Positions 1 to 4,842 of a stretch of 6,087 nucleotides of DNA are shown in pieces. The notes beneath the pieces were generated by a model. It made no database searches. It was not told the DNA's origin and saw nothing but the letters and a program-made list of their open reading frames with translations. The position numbers were made by a program, and so were the translations under genes. The DNA is from Planctomycetota bacterium. Lineage in GTDB: Bacteria > Planctomycetota > PLA2 > JAEUHO01. The stretch spans positions 1 through 6,087 of the forward strand of contig JAHEIK010000249.1 in NCBI GenBank assembly GCA_024639415.1, written 5' to 3'. The number at the start of each line of letters is the position of its first letter. The stretch's first letter is position 1.

Positions 1-1408
1 GCGTGCCTGTGTACCAGACGCCGCCCACCGAGCAGTTGCCGCCGAAGTTGGGTCCGGGCACCGGCGAGGACGGGTGATCGAGCCTGACGACGCCCGCGTT
101 GAGGCCGTTGAAGATCCCGGTGCGCGCGGGGCCGCTGCCTCCATGCTTCCAGTCGATGGCCGGACGCGTGTGCACGAACAGATCGTTGGTTGCGGGGATT
201 GCCTGTGCCGGATCGCACGGGTTGGCGAATGACGGATTGGGATCGAGCGTGGCCTGTTGGATCAGGTCGCGGAAATAGAAGTACGGCTGGGCGCACACGC
301 CCTCGCCGACAAGCGGGTTGGGTGCGTCGAGGTTGGCCACCTCCTCGTTCCAGTAACCGGTGTGCTCCGTCATGCCCTCGAAGGCAGGCCAGCCGAAGTT
401 GGCTCCGCCACCCTTGGCGACGTTGAGTTCCTCCCAGTTGCCCCAGCCCACATCCCCGATGTAGAGCACGCCGGGGTCGCCGGCGGAGGGAAAGTGGCTG
501 CCGCTGCCTGGACGCAGGCACATGCGGAAGGGGTTGCGCAGCCCGAGCACCCAGACACGCGAGCGCGGGGCGCGCGGCTGCGCTCCGTCGTAGAACGGAT
601 TCGACGCGAGTCCGTCGCCCGTCTCCGGATCGATGCGGATGACCTTGCCGTTCAGGCAGTCGACCAGTTGCGAGCGGTAGCTGCCCACATCCTCCTTCGG
701 GCGGATGATGCCCTCGGCCAGGCCCTGGGCGTAGTAGCTCCCGCTGCCCTGGGAGCCGTCTGCGCCGCCGGTGTCCACACTCGAGTAGCTTGCTCCGTCA
801 CCACAGGAGGCCAGCAGCGTGCCGTCCGTGCCGAAGAACATGGTTCCGATGCCGTGGGATTGGTGCAGGATCGGGAAGCCCGTGTCGATGCTCTCGCCGA
901 CCAGCACCTTGCGCGTCGACGGATCGATGCTCGTCGCGTGGTCGAAGTGGTCGTCCCCGGGCGGCGCCTGTGCCGTGTAGCGCGTGATCCGGCCGATCGT
1001 TGCGCGGAAGTACTCGTTGGCCCCCGGGTCGTATGCCGGCGTGCCGAACTTCGTCAGGTGGTGGTGGTCCACGACGTACAGCAGATAGACGTGCCCCGTG
1101 TGCGCGAAGTCGGGATGCAGCGCGAAGCCCAGCAGGCCGTAGTCCCGCCAGCCGCCGACCTCTTCGCTGAGGTCGAGGAACGGCTCGGCGCGCTTGACTC
1201 CGTCCTCGACGATCCAGACCTTGCCGCCGCGCTCCCAGACGAACATGCGCCCGTCGCCGTCGAAGGTCAGTCCCGCGACCTGATTCCAGTCGCTGCCCAC
1301 GGCTGTCTCGACGAAGCCCGCGGGCAACGTCGCCGTCCAGCCCGGACCCGCCGGCGTCAGCGCGAACGCTGCAACCACCGACAATGCAACGACATAGCGA
1401 ATCGACAT
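1..1408 (-). CDS. Secreted PQQ-dependent sugar dehydrogenase-like protein (glucose/sorbosone dehydrogenase family), C-terminus cut off by window edge
   Basis: The frame is open for 469 codons and has no stop before the left edge. The family is a six-bladed beta-propeller that oxidises sugars using PQQ, usually in the periplasm or outside the cell. Residues 1-25 look like a signal peptide (MSIRYVVALSVVAAFALTPA, cleavage likely near Ala26). Family-type segments follow in order: GLLGFALHPDF (91-101), HQSHGIG (182-188) with FFGTDG (191-196) and CGDG (202-205), LNGKVIRIDPETGDG (252-266), GLRNPFR (289-295), YIGDVGWGNWEELN (316-329) and NFGWPAFEG (337-345). Spaced cysteines (202, 251, 297, 372, 398, 459) suit an exported, disulfide-bonded protein. 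Segments around 112-135 and 206-250 look like insertions relative to compact family members. The ATG at 1408 is chosen because the signal peptide begins there; GTG codons at 1414 and 1420 are in-frame alternatives. Substrate and true PQQ use cannot be read from the sequence. Confidence in the family is high, in the exact reaction low. Confidence 0.9.
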   Translation of the reverse strand, partial: MSIRYVVALSVVAAFALTPAGPGWTATLPAGFVETAVGSDWNQVAGLTFDGDGRMFVWERGGKVWIVEDGVKRAEPFLDLSEEVGGWRDYGLLGFALHPDFAHTGHVYLLYVVDHHHLTKFGTPAYDPGANEYFRATIGRITRYTAQAPPGDDHFDHATSIDPSTRKVLVGESIDTGFPILHQSHGIGTMFFGTDGTLLASCGDGASYSSVDTGGADGSQGSGSYYAQGLAEGIIRPKEDVGSYRSQLVDCLNGKVIRIDPETGDGLASNPFYDGAQPRAPRSRVWVLGLRNPFRMCLRPGSGSHFPSAGDPGVLYIGDVGWGNWEELNVAKGGGANFGWPAFEGMTEHTGYWNEEVANLDAPNPLVGEGVCAQPYFYFRDLIQQATLDPNPSFANPCDPAQAIPATNDLFVHTRPAIDWKHGGSGPARTGIFNGLNAGVVRLDHPSSPVPGPNFGGNCSVGGVWYTGT

Positions 1409-1445
1409 GCACACCCCCACCACGCAAGCACCCAGAAGTCCGGCG

Positions 1446-1474
1446 AGGATAGCGACCGAATCGTCCGCTGACCA
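1446..1474 (-). promoter_or_regulatory. Possible sigma-70-type promoter for the dehydrogenase gene
   Basis: Read on the minus strand, TGGTCA (1474-1469) and TATCCT (1451-1446) are separated by 17 bases. Each matches four of six positions of the TTGACA/TATAAT consensus. A start site near 1438 would leave about 30 bases before the ATG at 1408. Weak matches like this occur by chance, so the dehydrogenase may instead be read through from the Wzz/GumC gene upstream. Confidence 0.2.
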
Positions 1475-1540
1475 GAGGGTCTGTGCGCTGGGCGTGCTCG
1501 GGCAGGTCCCTGTCTGTCGATCCAGATGGACGTCGCACGC

Positions 1541-1560
1541 AGCGGAAGCCGCTTGCGGCT
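1541..1560 (-). terminator. Hairpin just after the Wzz/GumC gene, possible weak or factor-assisted terminator
   Basis: AGCCGC-TT-GCGGCT (1547-1560) is a perfect inverted repeat, and AGCGG-AAG-CCGCT (1541-1553) is an overlapping alternative pairing. It starts 8 bases past the stop codon of the minus-strand Wzz/GumC gene. On that strand no U-run follows, so it is not a standard intrinsic terminator. It may be a 3' end stabiliser, a weak terminator, or chance in GC-rich DNA. The rest of the 159-base gap (1409-1567) shows no gene. Confidence 0.25.
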
Positions 1561-1567
1561 GGTCGGA

Positions 1568-3193
1568 TCAGGCGCCGATGAGCCAGCGCAGCCAGTCGGG
1601 CGCGCCATCCCAGCCGCGGTGGGTCGCCACGGCCAGGGCCGAGAGCCCGACGCAGCCGACGACGTACGCCCCCGCCACCAGATCGCCCACAGCGACGCCG
1701 CGCCGTCCTCCGCGCTTCGCGCGGCCCGCGACGTCGGGCATGCCGACGACGACAGCCTCCGGGAAGAGATCGGACACGTCCTCGACCTGCTCGACACGCG
1801 AACTCTCGATGCGCGTGCGGAGCAGGAACAGCCCGTAGGCCAGCAGCGCTCCGATGACGAGCGCCGTCGCCAGGTAGCGCCAGCGGACCGGGCCCACGGG
1901 ATTGGTGGGCTCGGTCGCCCAGGCGTCCACGCGGTAGCCCGTCGTGTCGGAGAGATCTCCGTTGCGGTAGAAGCCGACGACGGCGCGGGCCGCCGACGCG
2001 TTGCGGCGCCTCACTTCGAGCACGCCGGCAGCCTGCTCCAGGTCGCGTTGCAGCGGCCGCAGCAGGGCCTGCGTGGTCGGGATCTGGTCGAGGTCGCCCT
2101 GCAGCTCAGCGGCACGAGCGCGGGAGGCCTGCTTGCGGGCCTCCGCGGACTCGATGTCGCCGGCGGCCGTCTTGCGCAGCTCGCGCAAGTTCCTGCGGCG
2201 CGCCTCCAAGAGGGCGAGCGCCGTCCGTCCGGCCTCCCCGCGTGCCTGGCTGCGGACCTTCTCGAGCGCGGTGATCGCCTCCTTCACGGACGCGCGGTGC
2301 ACTTCGACCGCCGCGCGCATGCGGATGACGTCGGGCCAGTTCTCCGTGTAGCGTGAGCGCAGCTTCGCAAGCTCGGTCTGGGAGCTGTTCAGCGCCTTCT
2401 GGGCTTCGGCCAGCTGCATGCGCAGCGCTTCCTCGGCGGCACCGGTGGTCTTGGGAACACCCTTGGGCGCCGTCGTGTCCAGCGCCGTGAGCTGGTCGTC
2501 CAGCGACTGGATCCGGGCGCGGGCGCCTGCAATCAGCCCGTCCTGGCCGGCCACCTCGGTTGCGATCCGCTGCAGCTCACTCTGCAGCGCGTCCTTGCGC
2601 TCCGGCAGGCTCTTGGCGTGCACCTTGCGCAGCGCGTCGAGCTTCTCGAGCGTGGTCCCGTACTTCGTCTTGGCCGCTGTGAGCTCGGCGTCGTGGAAGT
2701 CCAGCTTGTTCTCCGCGCGACGCACCCGCAGTCCGCGCTCGCTCTCGAGGAACGCCTTCACCAGCGCGTTGGTGCTCTTGAACGACTGGCCGGAGGTGGG
2801 GGCGTCGAGCGACACACCGAAGGCGGACGTGCCCTTCTGCTCGTAGCTGAAGGCGCCTCGTACGCCGTCAAGCGTGCGGGGATCCTCGAGGTCACCGTCC
2901 GGGAAGAGGATGGGGGCGGCCGCCTCGACCGGTTCACGCGCGAGCAGCCGGTCTCGCACGGTGGCGAGCATCTCCTCGGGCCTCGCCGCGCTCTCTTCGG
3001 GCAGGTCGCTACCGATGTGCTCCGGTCGCACGACACGCACGTGCACGAGCGCCGTCGCCCGCCAGGTCTCCTGCAGGCGCAGGGCGTAGATGGTGGCCGG
3101 AAGGACGCAGGTGGCGATCGGCACCAGGATCGTCCAGCGCTGCTTCCAGATGCGGCGGAGCAGGCTTCCGAGAAATGAGGGCTCGGTGCTCAC
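1568..3193 (-). CDS. Wzz/GumC-type polysaccharide chain-length determinant / export protein, no tyrosine-kinase domain
   Basis: This 541-residue inner-membrane protein is of the polysaccharide co-polymerase class, which sets chain length and assists export of EPS, capsule or O-antigen. A short cytoplasmic N-terminus leads to a membrane segment at about 21-38. A periplasmic Wzz-like domain follows, then long Ala/Glu/Lys/Arg-rich coiled coil at about 160-235 and 252-400. The segment LRSRYTENWPDVIRMRAAVE (278-297) matches the GumC-class signature L..RYT..HPDV, with Trp where His is usual. The proline-rich stretch ATEPTNPVGPVR (426-437) precedes a second membrane segment at 440-458, as in Wzz proteins. 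The tail (459-541) has no Walker A or tyrosine cluster, so no BY-kinase is fused; it contains a third hydrophobic segment at about 504-523. The GTG start at 3193 is supported by TGGAG 8 bases upstream and by the correct distance to the first membrane segment. A sigma-54 promoter lies upstream. A separate kinase may be encoded elsewhere. Confidence 0.88.
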   Translation of the reverse strand: MSTEPSFLGSLLRRIWKQRWTILVPIATCVLPATIYALRLQETWRATALVHVRVVRPEHIGSDLPEESAARPEEMLATVRDRLLAREPVEAAAPILFPDGDLEDPRTLDGVRGAFSYEQKGTSAFGVSLDAPTSGQSFKSTNALVKAFLESERGLRVRRAENKLDFHDAELTAAKTKYGTTLEKLDALRKVHAKSLPERKDALQSELQRIATEVAGQDGLIAGARARIQSLDDQLTALDTTAPKGVPKTTGAAEEALRMQLAEAQKALNSSQTELAKLRSRYTENWPDVIRMRAAVEVHRASVKEAITALEKVRSQARGEAGRTALALLEARRRNLRELRKTAAGDIESAEARKQASRARAAELQGDLDQIPTTQALLRPLQRDLEQAAGVLEVRRRNASAARAVVGFYRNGDLSDTTGYRVDAWATEPTNPVGPVRWRYLATALVIGALLAYGLFLLRTRIESSRVEQVEDVSDLFPEAVVVGMPDVAGRAKRGGRRGVAVGDLVAGAYVVGCVGLSALAVATHRGWDGAPDWLRWLIGA

Positions 3194-3201
3194 GCGCAGG
3201 G

Positions 3202-3206
3202 CTCCA
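3202..3206 (-). promoter_or_regulatory. Ribosome binding site for the Wzz/GumC gene (GTG start)
   Basis: On the minus strand TGGAG ends 8 bases before the GTG at 3193. This supports the non-ATG start. Confidence 0.6.
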
Positions 3207-3210
3207 GGTC

Positions 3211-3245
3211 GGAATCGGCCGCGTTCGGGGCGGCCTGGGAATCGG
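3211..3245 (-). repeat. Leader hairpin flanked by a direct repeat upstream of the Wzz/GumC gene
   Basis: GGCCGC (3217-3222) and GCGGCC (3230-3235) form a perfect 6-bp all-GC stem with a 7-base loop. The 8-base word GGAATCGG occurs at 3211-3218, sharing two bases with the stem, and again at 3238-3245. All of this falls inside the predicted 5' untranslated leader of the Wzz/GumC transcript, ending about 17 bases before the start codon. It could be an RNA structure affecting translation, a protein site, or chance; no known riboswitch class is recognised. Confidence 0.25.
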
Positions 3246-3277
3246 GTGTTCGCTCGACGTCAGGCGCCCCATGCCTC

Positions 3278-3292
3278 GCAACGCGGGTGCCA
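3278..3292 (-). promoter_or_regulatory. Sigma-54 (RpoN) -24/-12 promoter for the Wzz/GumC gene
   Basis: The minus strand reads TGGCACCCGCGTTGC. It has TGGCAC at 3292-3287, a five-base spacer, and TTGC at 3281-3278. This matches the sigma-54 core TGGCAC-N5-TTGC, with the invariant GG and GC ten bases apart, and a pyrimidine precedes TGG as in the extended consensus. It points into the Wzz/GumC gene. The start site would fall near 3266, giving a leader of about 73 bases before the GTG at 3193. Sigma-54 promoters need an AAA+ enhancer-binding activator that binds upstream, and candidate sites lie at 3334-3363. Confidence 0.7.
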
Positions 3293-3333
3293 GGGGGCCC
3301 TATCGGCGTACAGCCCGCCTGAAGGATGCTGTC

Positions 3334-3345
3334 TTCTCGCGAGAA
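3334..3345. promoter_or_regulatory. Perfect 12-bp palindrome, candidate operator/enhancer site
   Basis: TTCTCGCGAGAA is fully self-complementary. Its centre lies about 73 bp upstream of the predicted sigma-54 start site. It directly abuts a second inverted repeat. It could bind a dimeric regulator acting on either or both divergent genes. The binding protein is unknown. Confidence 0.4.
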
Positions 3346-3363
3346 TGTCCAAGAATCAGGACA
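3346..3363. promoter_or_regulatory. TGTCC-N8-GGACA inverted repeat, candidate upstream activator site
   Basis: The arms TGTCC (3346-3350) and GGACA (3359-3363) are perfect complements separated by 8 bases. The spacer AAGAATCA is AT-richer than the surroundings. The centre is about 88 bp upstream of the predicted sigma-54 start, a usual distance for bacterial enhancer-binding proteins. It resembles an activator site in architecture but is not the NifA type (TGT-N10-ACA), since the TGT to ACA spacing here is 12. Confidence 0.45.
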
Positions 3364-3523
3364 AAGGGCAGTCATGCTCGTCGCGAGGTCCGGACGCAGA
3401 GGGCGCGGAGCCCTGCTGCGGCGAGCCTCCGAGGACCGATAGAAGGTATGTGCGCCACCGCTGCAGCCAGCCGCCGACAGCCCTCTGGCCCTACGCGGGG
3501 TGCCGGGCCGGGGGGCTGCTGAC

Positions 3524-4840
3524 GTGATTCCGCGGCTGATCTGGACCCTGCTGGCGAATCGGCGCAATCCGGGCTGGCGCGCCTGCCTGGCGACGATCCG
3601 CCGCGTGCGGGCCCTGCCCCCGGTCGCGTTCGAGGCCTGGCAGCGGGAACAGCTGGCGGACTACCTGGCCTGGGCGGGCGAGACCCTGCCGTACTGGCGC
3701 GAGCACATCCGGCCCGGCACCCGGCTCGCGGACCTGCCGATCCTCAGCCGTCGCGACGTCCAAGCCCACGCCGTCGCTTTGCGGGATCCCACGCGCCCCG
3801 TCGAGCAGCTGATCGAGGATGCGAGCGGCGGCTCGACCGGTGAGCCCGTCCGCGTCTGGCATGACCGGGCCTATGAACTCTGGGTGCACGCCACCGAGGT
3901 CCACGTCATGGAGACCTGGGGGCTGCGCCCCTGGTGCCGCATGGCGATCGTGTGGGGCTCCGATCGCGACCTGGCCACCCTGGGCCGACGCGAGCGCTGG
4001 GTGACCCGGCTGCATGACCGCCACATCTTCAACGCCTTCCGGATGGGGGATGAGGACCTCGCGCGCTTCGCCGAGGCCTTCGCACGCATCCAGCCCGTGT
4101 ACGTGCAGGGCTACGCGACCGCACTCGACGTGTTCGCCAGCTACCTGCTCGAGCAGGGCACGCGCGGCGGCTTCGGCATCCGAGCGATCCGCTCGTCGGC
4201 CGAGGTACTCTCCGCGCCTGCTCGCGTCCGCATCGAAGAAGCGTTCGGCGCACCGGTCTACGACTACTACGGCAGTCGCGAGAGCGCGTGTCTGGCCGCG
4301 CAGTGCAGCGAGGGGGGATTCCACGTCCTAGGTCATGGCCGCGTGATCGAGCTTGTCGACGACGACGGCGAGCCGGTGCCGCCGGGGGTCGAAGGGCGCG
4401 TCCTCGTCACGGACTTCACCAACCGCGCGTTCGGCCTCATCCGCTACGAGACCGGCGACGTGGCTACGTGGGCCGAACCGGGCCCCTGTGCCTGCGGCAT
4501 GCCCTATCCGCGCTTGGAGACCATTCGCGGCCGAACCAGCGACTTCATCACGACGCCTGCCGGCGAGCGCATCCACGGGGAATGGTTCACGCATCTCTTC
4601 TACGGACGTGCAGGCGTCGTGCGCTTCCAGGTTCGGCAGACAGCCCGCGAGACGTTGCTCGTGCACACGGTGGGCGCGGCCGACGCAAGCGATCTCGCCG
4701 ACGTGCTGCAGGCGATCCGCGAGCGCATGGGAGCCGAGGTCGACGTTCGCTGGGAGCGCGTCGAACGTATCGACGACACCGTCAGCGGCAAGCGCCGCTT
4801 CACCGTGTCCGATGTGCCCTACGTGCCGGGGAGCGCCTAG
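3524..4840 (+). CDS. PaaK/CapK-like AMP-forming ligase (phenylacetate-CoA ligase family) of a polysaccharide locus
   Basis: This is a 438-residue cytoplasmic adenylate-forming enzyme. The family activates a carboxylate with ATP to an acyl-AMP, often then a CoA thioester; CapK-like members sit in capsule/EPS clusters, where their acid is mostly unknown. Visible motifs are the phosphate-binding loop ASGGSTGEP (100-108), YYGSRE (248-253), YETGD (308-312), the CACGMPYPRLE segment (322-332) followed by GRTSDF (336-341), and a C-terminal SGKRRF (421-426) whose Lys423 is the likely catalytic lysine. Length and N-terminal pattern (helix, then LPYWREH) fit the family. The GTG at 3524 is preferred because a G-run (3510-3515) lies 8 bases upstream and the family-like sequence begins there; an in-frame GTG at 3500 would add eight unremarkable residues. 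Its stop lies two bases before the glycosyltransferase start, so the two are probably translationally coupled. The acid substrate cannot be inferred; a role in acylating the polysaccharide is speculation. Confidence 0.9.
   Translation: MIPRLIWTLLANRRNPGWRACLATIRRVRALPPVAFEAWQREQLADYLAWAGETLPYWREHIRPGTRLADLPILSRRDVQAHAVALRDPTRPVEQLIEDASGGSTGEPVRVWHDRAYELWVHATEVHVMETWGLRPWCRMAIVWGSDRDLATLGRRERWVTRLHDRHIFNAFRMGDEDLARFAEAFARIQPVYVQGYATALDVFASYLLEQGTRGGFGIRAIRSSAEVLSAPARVRIEEAFGAPVYDYYGSRESACLAAQCSEGGFHVLGHGRVIELVDDDGEPVPPGVEGRVLVTDFTNRAFGLIRYETGDVATWAEPGPCACGMPYPRLETIRGRTSDFITTPAGERIHGEWFTHLFYGRAGVVRFQVRQTARETLLVHTVGAADASDLADVLQAIRERMGAEVDVRWERVERIDDTVSGKRRFTVSDVPYVPGSA
4828..4833 (+). promoter_or_regulatory. 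Ribosome binding site deciding the glycosyltransferase start
   Basis: GGGGAG lies inside the last codons of the ligase gene and ends 9 bases before the GTG at 4843. This favours that start over the in-frame GTG at 4852 and ATG at 4861. Confidence 0.55.
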
Positions 4841-4842
4841 CC

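Larger units (their letters stand above)
3194..3523. other. Divergent intergenic region between the Wzz/GumC and ligase genes
   Basis: About 330 bases separate the two divergent starts. The half nearer the Wzz/GumC gene holds its ribosome site, leader hairpin and sigma-54 promoter. The middle holds two adjacent palindromes (3334-3363). From about 3364 to 3509 I see no convincing sigma-70 or sigma-54 promoter for the plus-strand genes and no RNA gene. Short reading frames crossing it are Arg/Pro/Ser-rich and look non-coding. Confidence 0.7.

Noticed and set aside
257..1471. 404-codon open frame on the plus strand opposite the dehydrogenase gene
   Set aside because: It mirrors the codon structure of the minus-strand gene in GC-rich DNA. 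Its protein is Ala/Val/Arg-rich without any family motif, while the opposite strand carries clear GSDH motifs throughout.
798..1538. 246-codon minus-strand frame overlapping the dehydrogenase start
   Set aside because: Arg/Gly-rich low-complexity translation in a shifted frame of a well-supported gene; no recognisable domain.
1526..2356. 276-codon plus-strand frame opposite the Wzz/GumC gene
   Set aside because: Antisense shadow of a strong gene; translation shows no motif and starts inside the intergenic hairpin region.
3346..3363. NifA-type upstream activator site
   Set aside because: NifA sites are TGT-N10-ACA; here TGT and ACA are 12 bases apart, so only a generic activator-site call is justified.
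3400..3509. Sigma-70 or sigma-54 promoter for the plus-strand ligase gene
   Set aside because: TATGTG near 3447 and several GG/GC pairs were considered, but none has a matching partner element at correct spacing.
3491..4324. 277-codon minus-strand frame opposite the ligase gene
   Set aside because: Antisense shadow; the plus strand has all core motifs of the adenylate-forming family, and this frame has none.
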